Assembly: GCA_032622095.1 (NCBI GenBank)
Contig: CP136065.1
Span: forward strand, 153,767,577-153,831,576
Source of the DNA: Siphonodentalium dalli
Taxonomy: Eukaryota; Mollusca; Scaphopoda; Gadilida; Siphonodentaliidae
Direction of reading: 5' to 3'
Length of the DNA: 64,000 bases
Shown: positions 12,476-27,400 of the stretch, one piece after another
How positions within the stretch are numbered: position 1 is the stretch's first letter
Layout of the letters: every line of letters begins with the position of its first letter
The notes under the pieces: model-generated
The model's database searches: none
Seen by the model: only the letters and a program-made list of their open reading frames with translations
What the model was told of the DNA's origin: nothing
Position numbers and translations under genes: made by a program

Positions 12476-15400
12476 CTGCAGAAAATATTACACAAATATG
12501 AAGCAGCAATATTCGCTCTGTTGATGGCGATTGAGCAAATTTTTTTGAAAATAAGCAAAGAAATTTCATTTGATTAAATGTTTCAAACCTATAGACAATG
12601 ATCACCTACAGTAATGCCCTAATTAAGCGACTCCTTAACCACAGCAGAATTATGGTTAATTTTTCAGGATTTAGTCGGAAATATGGCTTGTTGACATTCA
12701 TCAGAAAGCTTTCTGATGAATGGCAACAAGCCATATTTCCGACTAAATCCTGAAAAATTACCCATAATTCTGCTGTGGTTAAGGAGTCGATTAATTAGGG
12801 CATTACTGTATCCGAATATCACCACAAACAGGCCTCAAAATATGGTGCGGGACATTTTCAGAATGAGGTCTCCACAGGGTGAATTTAGGGATGCTAAATT
12901 CATCCTCTGGGGACCTCATTCTGCTTTGACCTCATCTGCTATGGGTGACCTAGACACAGATTTAAGTTTCCAGATGGCTAAGATGGTGATATACTCCCAG
13001 TGGGCACCTTGAAAATGCATTGTATCATCAGCCAATTTGGGAATATAGAGAAACCAAACTAAAAAAGAAAAAGAAACATTCTAAAGAAGTTTCTTAATAT
13101 AATAAAGATACTTTCCAGAGAAGATAGATAAGGCCTAAGCAGAATGAGGTCCCCAGAGGGTGAATTTAGTGATGCTCGCCCGTGGTGCGGGTAACGTCAC
13201 TAAATTCACCCTCTGGGGACCTCATTCTGCAAATGTCCAGCACCATAATTTGAGACCCTCACCAGTGTATGTTTGGATAGCACTTTACAATGAAACATTA
13301 TTTATGTTACTGACCCCAAATCACACATGATTATTCATATAAACAATGAAGATTAGCTGCTATTAAAACGCCTTTTCTTAATCAATTGTCAATACTTTAC
13401 AGCTTTATGATAACATCACATCAAAAGGCCAGTGAGACTTATTTTACAAGTTTATTATAATTTCTACAACCAGCTCAAACTATAAATGTTGTGTGTGGTT
13501 TATTCCCTTTTTATTTTATTTTGTTAGGTTGTTTTTGTTATTAGGCCACGCAAAGTTTGTGTTTCTCAGAGCCGCGCGCATGGTGCCGAAACATCACGCA
13601 TGCAACCTTTTTATTCGTGTTCAAACAGACGGGGAAAATTCTTAATCGATATGAAATAACTGTGGTACATTTTTTTACAAGTGAGATCAAACAGACCCGT
13701 ATCCCTATTCAAATTTATAATAAATATACAGTGGAATTGGTAACTATGATATTTAGCAGCTGACTCAGTAATACATGTGTCATTGTCATTATTGGCTCAA
13801 TTTTGATGAAATAAACACTTGAAATATATCAACTAACTTTAATTAACACATGTACGGGTAATAATGGCCACGGGCAACTGACATTAGTTATTAAACACAG
13901 AGATAGCTATAAGAGGTTATCGTAATCTCACAAAAGCAAGGGGTATTCCCCACATTATACAGCTTGAACCCACTTATGAATGCATTCAAATTCTTAACCA
14001 GCGAAGGTCTTGGCCCACCACAACAAATATTCTTTTATCAGCTTATCAGTTTTTTCATTGGCAGACATTCGTCAAAATGATAATGTCATGATTATCACCA
14101 GGTGGCTTTCCTTCTTGATAAAGGATTCAGTAACGGGTGAAGGGTCGTGATATCAAAAGAATCAAGTCACAAAAAACTATATATCCTTCATCCATATCAT
14201 TTATATTTTTTTCACCATGGAAAAAGATGGAATCAAAACTGCCCCCTGTATGCCACCTCCGATCTACCAGTATTGTGGTGACCATGACAACCCTCATCTT
14301 TGTGCAATTGGAGCACTGAGTTCTACTCACCTCGCTGTACTACGGGCTCCTTTATAGGCTGTCCAGCAATCATAACAAAGTGGCATGACTCTGATCCCTG
14401 CAACAATTTGTAAATATCGTTCTAAATGTGCAAACCCTGAGATTATAATAGTCGACAAAATTTCATTTTGCTTAGGCATTTGCTTCAGCTCAGCCGATAG
14501 CCGACGCTAATTAACAGGGCTGATTGTATGCATGGTCATGTCAATCTGTCATCTTGAGGGATTTTCATGAAGTGTAAGCAGAAGACAGAAAATATTACAT
14601 TAAAAAAACTAACGCATTTATGGAATAATGAAGAAATAAAGACATGTACCATAAATAAATATAAATCAATATTTATAAATATAAATCTACTGATTACCAA
14701 GCAACTGAAAATGAAATTATCCAGAATGAAGAAAACTGAATTTCTATTTGAAAAGGCGTATAATTCTTGACAAAAACCAAAACGATAGAATCTTGATTTG
14801 AACTTGACCAAGAATTTTTAGCTGCGGCAGTAATACATTAAATTAAGTGGTAACCAAGAAGCTCATCTGGTGTTATCGACCAGAAACCAACTCACATAAA
14901 AAAATACATTCCATTGAGTTCAGACTTACTAAAGTTATCATCCGGAAACAGAATTTGAGTGCAAATTCCAATAAAAAAGGCCGTAACTATGGTGAAAATT
15001 GGCAGGCGGAACCCGAATTTGAACTTTGCCTGTATTTTTTGCTAATAAACCCACATACCAAATTTCATTTCATTCAGTTCAGACATACTAAAGTTATCAT
15101 CCGGAAATGGAAAAAAAACGGACGGTCAGACGGATGGACAAATAACATAATGCGTTATAAAAAGGGTACCAAATGATCAATTTGAAAAAGCAAGGAATTA
15201 GTTGCTCCTACTGAAGTGCTAGATATGAAAGTGATCAGTTCATTATGACTAAGGCTGCTGCAGTAAAATTTCATTTTAATTAATAAATAATAACATTTTT
15301 ATCAGCATAATTCAAAAGCCTTTATTGTGGAAAGTTTATTTCGGAAAAAATAGAGGAAATGACTAATATTCCTCCATGTTCATACCGGTGTAAAAAAAAT

Positions 15401-18400
15401 GTGATGACTCAACCCATATTTGGCATGAAAATGAGAAACAAAAGTTTCTCCAGGTAACCACATGTGGGCAATTTTCTTTTTGAAAGATTATTACACTCCT
15501 CTGCTGCCTTTTTGTTTCCATAGTAGACTACGATGAAACGGTCAGTTGCGGCTCGAATCGAATCAGGTCAATTATTTCATATCGAATCTAACTGTCAACT
15601 ATTAAAATTATAACAATAAGTTTTGAGTAATTTCTCATAGCAGCTTACTGAGAGAAGTTTTCCGACAACGAATACTACGCACGTTTTATCCAGCATATTT
15701 TTACCAATTTTTTGATGAATTAACCCTTTGGCGAGTAGAACGACATATATGTCGTCTATCGGTTGAGGAGTAGAACGACATATATGTTGTTTCAGGAAGT
15801 GTTATTTTATGTAGACATAACTTCAATAAATCATCTGATTTATAAATGATTTGTATAGGAGTTAATTTTATTAATATATTGTCCCAAATGTATAAGTGCA
15901 ATCGATTATGATAACACACGTAAACAAAAAATGCACATTAATTAAAACAAATTATTGGGCCCTTTTGACCGAACTTGTTAATAATTATTGCTATGACATT
16001 GACGTTAAATTTACTCATGACGTCATGTATATGACGTTACAGATACTCTCCAAAGGGTTAAGCATCATCGGACCATATTCCATAGCTACTTGTCAGTCAT
16101 GAAACAAATCTTACATCGTAGGAAAACATTTTTAGAATCATGCACAAATTTAAAGTCAGAGCAACCACAGTGACCATTCTAGAGGTTTCAAATTGGGAGA
16201 AGTCGCTTCATTCCAGCTGTATGATTATTAGGGAGAAGTGGACTGTTTATCAGGGAGAATTCATAATGGCTGATGTTCAATTTACATCCAAATATCATCT
16301 TTCTATGATCCAATAAGTATCATGCAATACAAGAGCCCGTTTATAATGAGTATTAAGTACACCATTATAATAAGTAAATAAACTTCAAATATGCTGTTGA
16401 GAGAGAAGTCACTTGTCCCTGGGGTAAAAATAGGGAGAAGTGGCTCATTTTAGTCAGAAGATATCCCCAAGTCGCCCTCTAGGTTGGTACCTGAGTAACC
16501 AAGATGGTGGAGAATTATACCTTATTCTCCACATGAATCTCCTCTCCATCCTGTTTGAAGGCAACAGTGTGGAATGCCGTTCCCTCTGTTTGTGAACCCG
16601 ATGGACCTGGAATTTAAAGATCGTTATTTAACACTTCCATGACTGGAGCTTTGTTGAAATTTTGCGAAAACCCTGTGCCAAAGCATTCTCTTATATATGT
16701 GAGTCTCCCATAGGGAGCCTCTCATATATAAGAGAATACATTTGCCTAACAATATTTACCTTTACCTTGTAAGCCAGTGCATTCTCTTATATACCTTACT
16801 CGTATTTAAATTCGCGCAGTACTATTTTTCGCTCAGTTTTGAATTCGCGCACCCTGGTGCGCGAATTCAAAACTGACATAAATATGTTCGTAAATGTCTT
16901 GTATCTGATGACAGTTTCAGTTCTTAATTATCACTAATGATACATGTGTATATATAAGACAACCTCGAAGAAAATGTACATCGAATATAACACAACTGCA
17001 TCATCATTTCATTGTGAAGATGCGTGCTTATATGCATGCATGGTACAATTTATCATGCTGGTATTTCATAAATATTTATGGAACTGAACTTGACTTGACT
17101 TGCTGACTTCAGAAAGAATCAACTCTTGGTTGCGTGTTTTGAATGCATAACTAATTCAGATTGATTGACCACAGTGTCACCCCATGCAGGGTTGTGAAAG
17201 AGTGCTTTCGTATACCTCCAGGCTACAATATTTGTATTTCTTAGAAGCATTTCAAGACGAAAGATCTCATGATTAAGTGCTTTACGTGTAGCCTATATAT
17301 ATTGATAATGTCGTTAAGATTCGTTTCCCCGCATGTAAATATAATTGTCTATTTTCTATATCTAAAACAAGAGATGGACTGTCGTCCGGTGCATACCCCC
17401 TTGTGGTATACCGCCTAATGTGGGCATATCTATAACTTATGACTGCTATACTCAGACAGACGGACCCAAAAATCAGCATTTTCATATAAACAAAGATGAA
17501 TAACTATAGAATAAAAAACAAAAACAAAATAGTTAAATGTGCCATTAAATGTCCTCATAGTGGTGAACATCCATACGAAATTTCATTGAGATTCGAGCAT
17601 TACTATTCAAGTTATCGACATGAACAGACACCAGACGGACCAAAAAGCCAACATTTCCCGATAAACAAAGATGTATAACTCTAGAATGGAAAATCCGAAC
17701 AAAATGATGGTACCATCTTTTTAATGCGCTCATAGTAGTGAACATCCATACAAAATTTCATTAAGACCCGAACACTACTGTTAAAGTTATGACATGAACA
17801 GACACCAGACGGACCAAACAGCCAACATTTCCAGATAAACAAAGATGAATAACTCTAGAATGGAAAATCCGAACAAAACGATGGAACCCTCTATTTAATG
17901 TCCTCACAGTTGTGAACATCCATATCCATATACCAAATTTCATTGAGATCCCAGCACAACTGTTGAAGTTATGACATGACCAGACAGGGCTGGCGATCTA
18001 GAAAATCCAGGAGGGCTATTAATAGCCCTCCTAGATATGCCTAGGAGGGCTATAGCCCTCAACTTTTAAAGTTACGATTTATTTTATCTGAGTTACTACT
18101 GCCGTTAGTTTGTCTATTTTTGATGTTGTATAACTCCATCTAAATTAAAAAAAAATTATGTGGAAACAAAGTGTCCACAGAGTTGTGAATGTCAAAATCC
18201 CCCACAGTAATTATGGTATGGTGAATATTTAACTATGTTTTATATGTTATGATAATTTATATGAACAAGAAACAAAATGTAAGAGTGTTTGTACTCAACA
18301 ATTTGTCAGTCGGTGTCCAACCCATGCAACGGAATTGGGTGAGTTTGTCCACGTTAAAAGCATTCTCCATGAAAGTGTAATATTACATAAAATACACAAT

Positions 18401-21400
18401 CAAGAACAATATTAAATCCAGTATATTTGCACTTGAATATTGACTGCTTTTTCTCTCAATGTAATCCATATTCCATTGCCGATCACAGACTGCTGCTTGC
18501 AGCAGTCAAGTCGCTATCTATAGATTTACTGGGTGTTTGCCATTGGGGACATAGAAAATAGTTTCTGAACTTTAATAATTGAATAACAGTGTAAACTAGA
18601 ATACGTGGATATATTTAGCTAATTATATTAAAATATTGTCAATCGAAGCGATAAAAGACGGCTGCAAGCTAAATACAATTTTCACTGATAGGAACCGGAA
18701 ACGGAACGAAAGGTTGAACTTAATTGGGACAGTGACATTTGGTTCTCACTATCCACAAACATATGTTCATTTTATCCAGTGAAATATATTGTAAGCTCAA
18801 TCTTATGAAGAGAAATAATTTATTTTGGTCATAAAATGTGTGAGAATCGATCAAAAGATCAGATTTACGCAACAGTTCGTTCCGGAATTTACTGATTCCG
18901 CTATAATTCCCATTTGACATTACCGTCAGGTCACGCATGCGCACAGTCCCCACACTGTACAATATAATTACGATTTCGATGCAGTATTTTACTCATTAAA
19001 CACAATAAAATAACTAAATAATAAATGTCCTATCGTAGACGAGGCGGGCTATAAAAAGCCCGCCTTGGAAAATTCTAGGCGGGCTGTAGGCGGGCAGCCC
19101 GCCAGCCCGCCTTGAGATTTCCAGGCCTGACCAGACGGACCAAAAAGTCAACATTTCCAGATAAACAAAGATGAATAACTCTAGAATGGAAAATCAGAAC
19201 AAAACGATGGAACCCTCTATTTAATGTCCTCACAGTTGTGAACATCCATATCCATATACCTAATTTCATTGAGATCCGAGCACTACTGTTTAAGTTATGA
19301 CATGAACAGACATCGGACGGACGGATGCATTGTACGACGGACGGACGGGCGGGTGCAAAACAGTATATCCCCCTTTTTTTTTAAAAGGGGGTATAATAAC
19401 CCTCTTATATTCCTTTGGTATAAAATTATGAGTCGTATTATTTTTCGCTCAGATTTAAATTCGCGCACAGATGGGTGCGCGAAAAATAGTACTGCGCGAA
19501 TTTAAATACGAGTAAGGTATGCAAAGCTCCCCATGGGAGACTTGCATATATAAAAGAATGCACTGGCACAGGATCTTTAATGCTGCAACTGTGCAGCTTC
19601 CATCATGAAAGGGTTAACCTATTCAGTCCTGAATGTATTTTACCATTCTGAAAGTATACATCGTAATGATCTATTGTTCTTTTACAGGGATGTTTACATA
19701 GCAGACGCTGCATATTACTTCATTTGTATGGATGTTCAGATAATAAGATTAACAGACAGGCCTCTATGCTAGTTGAGAATTCCTACAATTGAATAAAAGG
19801 GACTCAAGTAACTACTGGTCAGTTGGAAACATCGTGGGCAATCTAATAGAATGTGAAGACAAGTGACACTAAGTAATGGCATCTAAGACCATAACAAATA
19901 AATACATATATTATTATCACCCTTGCCCCAATGTTTTGGCCTGCCCCAGATTTATTAATGTTTTGTGATACATAATATATATACACTTATGATCCAAACC
20001 ATTGTCAAAACAATGAACTGTGGAAAACATCAACATTCCAAATACAGAGAGATTGGGAACATACTATTAAATATAATAATATTGTGGTTAGTTCAGGTTT
20101 ATATAGTTAAGAAATAACTCTTATTTCAATTATGGTTATGCAGTTATAACCGAATTTTTTTTTATATAATGTGCATAGCGCATTTTAGTAAATTTGTCTT
20201 TAATTAAGAGCTCTTTCCATCAATGTATCACATTATTATAATCAAAATATTTGAAAAATGATCAAGGAAATATGGGTTGATACAAAAATCTGACTTGGCA
20301 CTGAAAGGGTTAAACATTTTGGTTATAACTCATAACCTTAATTGAAACAAGAGTTATTTCTTATAATTTAATCAGTCATTTCACAGGAGAACCACCATAA
20401 GTAAAGAGGTAGAAGTAAAACGAGCGAAAAACTCTATTATTTCTGAATAAAAATATACATAAAGTTGAAACAGACAGGCTGTCACTCAGACCTCAAATTA
20501 TCAATTGATCCAGTTGCGTCATCAATTCATCGTTTTTGATTGGTTAGTGGCAAGTTATCACGCAACGGCATGGTGTGCACACATGTTCCTCATATATTTT
20601 GACTGATTTTGACAACTAAGTACTTCTGCACTGAGGGTTAGTAGTACGGTTATTTGCATGGCAGTCCTACCAGAAGGAATTCTTGTGCAACATCGAAATT
20701 CCATTTTAAATCATAGGAAATATCGAATAGTTTGAATTTACAGTATTAGGCACGCATTATATAGGTATGTTCATATCACTCGATGCTCTGTCATTTCTGT
20801 GACGGAAAGTAATCAAAAAATTTAGGTTATTGAGAAATATAAAGGGGAGCAAACTTAATAAAAGCCCTTGGGCTTGTTGTTTAATCCCCTTTCCAATCAT
20901 CCGATTATATATATTATTCTGTCTTACTGTAAAATATTTGTCAAATGTTTAAACATGTTATTTTTTTATTGGAATAAAATATGTTTACATCAAATAACCT
21001 TAATGTTTAAATATGTGACAACCAATGGCATTATAGCATTCCATGGATTGACAGCTTATGATTAAATTATGAACAAATATGCTTCACCTGTGTAACTTGT
21101 ATATAAAATAAATTATTAAAAATAAAATCCTTCCCCCGTCCACATTTTCCCCAAAAAAAAATATCCTGTGACAATCTATGTATTTATTTGTTATGGCCCA
21201 GTATTGTGTTGGTACATGGAAGTCAAACCTTTGACATGGCGTCATATATTTTGTAACTTTACAATTCATGCAGCAAAAACAAATAACCCATTTTCAAAAC
21301 CTACCGAAGTAAGCCGCTCCAGAGATGATATACACAAAGGCATTCCAATCTTTCAAAACAGCCTGTTTCAGCACAGATCCAGGATCCATTTTGAAATCAA

Positions 21401-24400
21401 GGTACATGGCTGGTGTGACGGTGATAACTTTAGACTGAAAATAATTGTCAATAAAGCTAAATAAAATGTGTATGAAAAGTTCAGGATTCACGCTGTTGGT
21501 GACTTTTTTTCGAAAATGGCCAAAGAAGATAACATTTGGCCAAACTATTTAGCCATCTTGGAAGCCATGTTGAATTTTGAATTTTCCCCAAAAAGGATAC
21601 ATGTATCAGCAGATTTGACATCAAAACAGCTTTGTTACTAATTTATTCTAGGTCACGCTCCCCATCGACCCGACTACTTGGAAAAGTTACGTGGTTGAAA
21701 AAAAAACATATTTCAGCTGTAATATGCATGTTACACTTTATTGGTTGATGATTGAACAAGCCTGAAAATAGTTTGTCTGTCATTTTCAGAATGAGGTCCC
21801 CAGAGGGTGAATTTAGTGACGCTATCCCGCATGGCAGGCTAGCATCACCAAATTCACCCTCTTGGAACCTCATTCTGCTTCGGCCTCAACTGCCATGGGA
21901 GACCTAGGATCAGATTGAATTTTCCCCAGTTGAAGTTGGTGATGTTCACCCATGAGTCACCTCGATTATGCATTTTATCTTCTGCAAATTAGGGGATATA
22001 GAAACTGAACAGAAGGGAAAAAGAAAACTAAAAACAACTATAGATACTTCCCGGGGGACCTCATTCTGCAAATGACAGACACACTATTTGCAGGCTTGTG
22101 TACTGACAGGTTTTATGAAAAAATTATGAAGCCTGAGTTGAGAAAGTTTATTCCTTATGCATGTTTGAACACCCCAGCTGAGAAATTTAACTTCACTTTA
22201 ACACTAAAATCAAGTTTAGTTTTCAAAAGTAAAATACAAAATTTTTATCTTACCTTTGCACCCAGAGACTCGCCAGCAATGACTGTAACGGTAACACCAT
22301 CTTTGGTTACTTTGGGCAAATCTTTATTGAGCAGTTCTTGATAGTTGGGGTCTCGCATCTTATCGGCCTTACTGAGATTCACCCAGAGTTGCAGCCCCTC
22401 TCCTTCATCAGCGGGCATTTCACAGTGCATCACTCCTCTGCCGGCAGTCATCCACTATAAAACAGTTGAAATGAGCAACATCATATGGCATTTTATTTTT
22501 TATTACTTGGTTTACAGATTTTTTTGGCTCAAAGGTAGGGGAGGTGGGAGGAAAAAAACTAAAAATAATATAGCCATAAATTTTGTTTAAAAATAAAACT
22601 GTTTGGGGGGAAATAAAAAAAATTCTGCATAGTATAATCTCCTTGTCTAAAACAAGCCACCAGATCGCATATGGCTATGCTTTGCCCATGTCCGCTTGCA
22701 CAGACAATATATTTTTTTTTATTTGGAAGTGTCTTTAAAAACAAGATAGATGAAAACAAAATATTGCCAATATTGGCATCTGCCATGTTGGTGTTGACAT
22801 TCGACTGACCCATTGGAAAATCAGGAAGTTGTTTTTCTTGTGTATTTACTAGTTCGCCCTATGTACTAGATCTGTAGTATAGTAGTGTACCATAAACATT
22901 GCCGAGAGGCTTCCCTTTTCAATCGATATTGTTGTATATTTTACGCAAACTTAAACTCATATTAATTCACAGTTTTTTTTATGTCCGGAATAATATTCCC
23001 ATTGGTGGGAATAAAAAACCCGAAAAATATTTTTGTTTTTTGTTTTGCCAAACAGCTTTATTAAGGTAGGGAAATCCGTATATCAAAACCCTCCTGATCA
23101 AGCTTGAATTTAGTGTGTCTGACATTTGTAGAATGAGGTCCCCAGAGGGTGAATTTAGTGATGCTATCACACATGGTGGGCTAGCATAACAAAATTCACG
23201 CTCTGGGGACCTCATTCTGCTTAGACCTCATCTTCTGGGAACTATCTATAGTCTCAAATTAATATTGTTTTTAGTTACTTTTTCATTTCTGTTGAGTTTA
23301 TATCCCCTAATTCGCAGAAGCTAAAATGCATAACTAATGGGTGTACATCAATCTGATCCTGTGTCTCCCACAGTCGAAAAAAGAGCAATAAATCAGCTCA
23401 AATGCGTTTGAACAATCTCATAATCACAGGTGCACAGATTTCCATTGTGGTAAACTTTTGTGATAAATACAATTGACAACAAAATGAAGGATTAAAATTG
23501 AGATAAAAGTGCCTCTTCGGAGACATGATTCCAGACCATATCCCCCTCTTACAACTTTGTTGCAATGGGTTTAAACCTTCCATGACTTAAGCTTCCTGAA
23601 CTTTTGCCCTGTCAACCGTAACCGGTTACTTGGAGACAGACTAGCATGTTAGATTTTATATTGACCCCATTAGCTGAGTATGTATGAAAGTTACGAATAA
23701 AATGATTTTGTGGACATGTGCCGAATCGCGATTGTGTGGAATTAATACAAAACGCGATTGTAAAACGGAACAGGACATTACTAGAGCTTCAACAAACATC
23801 CATTTCACTTCCCAATTGAGCATGTCTTCATTTATTTACTTCGGCTAAAAAAATGCCAATGCAAATTCATTTCACGCCGGCTTTGCCTCGGCACTGCCGA
23901 TTGCCGACGCCAATTCCAAGGGTTGTAAGAGAATGCATTGGCCTAATAAATATTTACCTTGATGCTCCCTATGGGAGAATCACATATAAGAGAATGTACT
24001 GGCACTGGGTCATTAATGCTGCACCAGCGCATCTCCCATCTAAGAAAGGGTTAAAGATAGTCTCCAGTCCACAATGACAACATAATTTTACAAACAAGAC
24101 AGTCAATGACTGTGGGGTCGCTCACCAGACTGCAAAGACTGATGACTGGGACTCTGGAGACCACAACAGTCAGAACTTTTCATAATCACTTTAAAAGAAG
24201 TAGATATCTAAAGAGTTAAATCTAAAACAAAAAATTTGGAGTTATGTCCCTGGCCCCGCCCACATTTGACCCAGTGACCTGATTTGAACAAATCTGAACC
24301 CCAGTCACCCAAGGATCCTTCATACCAAATATGAACCCATATAGCCTGATGGTATTTGAGAAGAAGTCACTTTAAGAATACTATGGAGGGAAAGAGTTAT

Positions 24401-27400
24401 GGCCCTGGCTTCGGAACTATTTCAAGTGAACTCATTCGAACAAATCTGAATGTGAGTCACCTAGGGAACATCCACACCAAATATGAAACCATTCGGTCTT
24501 ATTGTTCTGAAGATGTTTAAAAGAATTACTATGGTGGGAAAGAGTTATGGCCCTGGCTTCGCAACTATTTGACCCAGTGACCGCATTTGAACAAATCTGA
24601 ATGAGAATCACCTAGGGAATATCCACACCAAATATGAACCCATTTGGTCTTATGGTTCCAGAGTAGATGTTCAAATAATTGTTGCCGGACGGATGGACGG
24701 ACGGACGAGGAGTGATGACTATAGCTCCACCGGAGCACGGGTAGGGTGGCTGGTTGGTAATTAAATCTCTTATCTCCGCCCCTATTTGAACAAACGTTAT
24801 CCCCATCTATGAGATCCATTCATTTGGTAATTTCAGACATTAGATTTTAAGAGTTGAACTGAACTGATTTTCCTAAAATGACCAAATCTGAAAAAATCTA
24901 AACCCCAGTCACCGAAGGACCATCCATACCAAACATAATCTAAATAGTCCAGATGGTTCTTGAGAAGAAATTGTTTTAAGAATTACTATGGAAGGAAAGA
25001 GTTATGGCCCTGACTTCTCACCTATTTGACCTGATGAACTCATTTGAACAAATCTGAATGTGAGTCACCTGGGGGACATCCACACCTAAATATATAAACC
25101 CATTTGGTCTTTAATATGTATCTGGAGAAGAAAACAATTGATGGACGGATAGAGACATAATGACAGATGGATGGATGGGAGAACAGTCTGACATAGAGAC
25201 TGACAAATTCAATCCAATATCCCCCCCCCCCAAGTTTTCTTTGCAAAATCAGGGTATAATGAGTTCAACTGGATACTGGTGGTTAAGAACATAATATTCG
25301 AACAGACAAGCCTGAACAAATTGTCTGACATTTGCAGAATGAGGTCCCCAAAGGGTGAATTTAATGACACAATCCTGCAATGCGGGCAAGCATCACCAAA
25401 TTCACCCTCTGGGGACCTCATTCTGTGTAGGCCTCAACTGCTATGGGAGACATAGCATTAGATTGAAGTTCTCCAGTTAAAGTTTGTGATGTGCACCCAT
25501 TGGCCACCTCAATTATGCATTTTATATCCACAAATTAGGGGATATAGAAACTAAACATAAGGGCTAAAGTAAGTAAAAATGTCAATTTAAGTGCCTATAT
25601 ACTTCCCAGAAGATGAGGCCTAAGCAGAATGAGGACCCTGGCTAGTGTATTTGGTGATGCTAGACTGCTGTGCAGGGTAGCATAACTAAATTCACCCTCT
25701 GGGGACCTCATTCTGCAAATGCCAGATAGAAGACAAATTTAATCCAATATATACCCCCCCCCCCCATTTTTCTTTGAATATTAGTCGTATGATTTCATCT
25801 GGATAAGTGGTGATTAAAACAATAATATGAAATGGCCAAACCTAAATTTAGTATGTCTGACATTTGCAGAATTAGGTCCCAAAAATGTGGATTTAATGAC
25901 AATATTCTGTAAGGCAGGCTAGCATCACCAAATTCATCCTCAATCTGATTAGGCCTCAATGGCCAATAAAACCAAGGAACAGATTGAAGTCCTACAGTTG
26001 AAGTTGGTGATTGAGCACCTCAATTATGCATTTTATCTTCTGCAAATTAGGGGGACATTGAAACTGAACAGGTGGAAAAAAGTGACTAAATCAATGAAGT
26101 CCTACAGTTGAAGTTGGTGATACACACCCATTGAGCACCTCAATTATGCATTTTATCTTCTGCAAATTAGGGGGACATTGAAACTGAACAGGTGGAAAAA
26201 GTGACTAAATCAAACTGTCAATTTGATACTTAGGATACTTCCCAGAAGATGAGGACTAAGCAGAATTAGGTCCCTGGCGGGTGTATTTGGTGATGCTAGC
26301 ATGCTGTATGGGGTAGCAACACTAAATTCACCATCTGGGGACCTCACTATGTAAATGTCAGACACACTATTTCCAGACTTGAAGAAATCAAAGCCATTCA
26401 CAGTATCATTGAATGTCAGTCATCACCTAACATTGAATGGAAGCACCAGTTTGTTGTTAAATTGCTACAGATATGTTTAGATTAGAATAATACATGTCAT
26501 CTGGCCAGTTTATATAATTAATGACCTGTACCTTTACAGATATATATGCCTCTGTGGTGAGAAGAGGTATTAAATTGAGAGGTGATATGGCTTGGAAGGG
26601 ATGTTGGTTGATGGCAGGGTTGAGCCTGGGCCATGTGGGAGGGGGTGGGTGGGGGAGGGTGGAATGTTTCCATAATTTCATTAAAGAGTAAAGTTTCATA
26701 ACTCTGCAGATGTTATATATAATGGTGTCACTTTTTTTCAAATGTTTAAAAAAAATTGTCCCAGAAGATGAGGCCTAAGCAGAATAAGGTAATTGATGGT
26801 GTATTTGGTGATGCTAGCCTGCTGTATGGGGTAGCAACACTAAATTCACCATCTGGGGACTTCATTCTGCAAATGTCAGACACACTATGTCCAGGCTTGG
26901 AGAAATGAACAATGGACTATTCATTGTAGACTGGTAGAATAGTTGTTTAGCTAATGTCATGTCATGTAATGACAGATGGCAAACTGGTCTGAAGCAAGCA
27001 GTCTGAAGCAAGAATATCGGGTGACCACACTATGATAAATTGGCTTTTTCAATAATGCAGGCTTCAGTGTTCTCTTAAAAATTAATAGTGCATAGCAAAG
27101 AGGTCTGAATTATAAAGGGCCATAACTCTGTTAAAATATATCGGATCAAACCCATATTTTAACTTGATCTGTATATAAGTGTCAAAAATTCATATACCAA
27201 ATTTGGTGTTGATCAGATGAAAAATGTTTGAGTAATCCTGTCTTGGATGAATTCTATATCAAAACAAGAGTGGAAGGGGTTAAATAAACAATACCAAAAT
27301 CCATACAGATGAAGAACATGCTAAGAAAAATCTAGGTAAGAAATATGAGGCTGTGATGTGTCCTAAACAAAAATTAAAGGTCAAAATGCAAAAATAAAAT

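Larger units (their letters stand above)
16791..19520. mobile_element. 2.7-kb terminal-inverted-repeat element in PIR intron 5
   Basis: Perfect 42-bp terminal repeats, 16791-16832 and 19479-19520, starting ATACCTTACTCGTATTTAAA. Just inside each end lie GCGCGAATT hairpins. The body holds a 175-bp tandem repeat and a hAT-like insertion. No transposase is recognisable. The target duplication is a short AT/TAT that cannot be separated from the terminus. Confidence 0.82.
16660..19612. mobile_element. CATTCTCTTATATA palindromic MITE, split by an insertion
   Basis: The outer pieces 16660-16790 and 19521-19612 are the two halves of the family seen whole at 34925-35118: GCATTCTCTTATAT on the left, GGGAGACTTGCATATATAAA and the CTGGCACAGGATC end on the right. 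The middle is the 16791-19520 element. Confidence 0.75.

Noticed and set aside
9240-12900. Frames containing NGNKPYFRLNPEKLPIILLW
   Set aside because: They are the palindromic Tc1-type MITE read through; both strands give the same text because the element is its own complement.
15750-15790. ACGACATATATGTCGT repeats as a regulatory operator
   Set aside because: They lie within a piggyBac-type MITE and are better explained as subterminal repeats.
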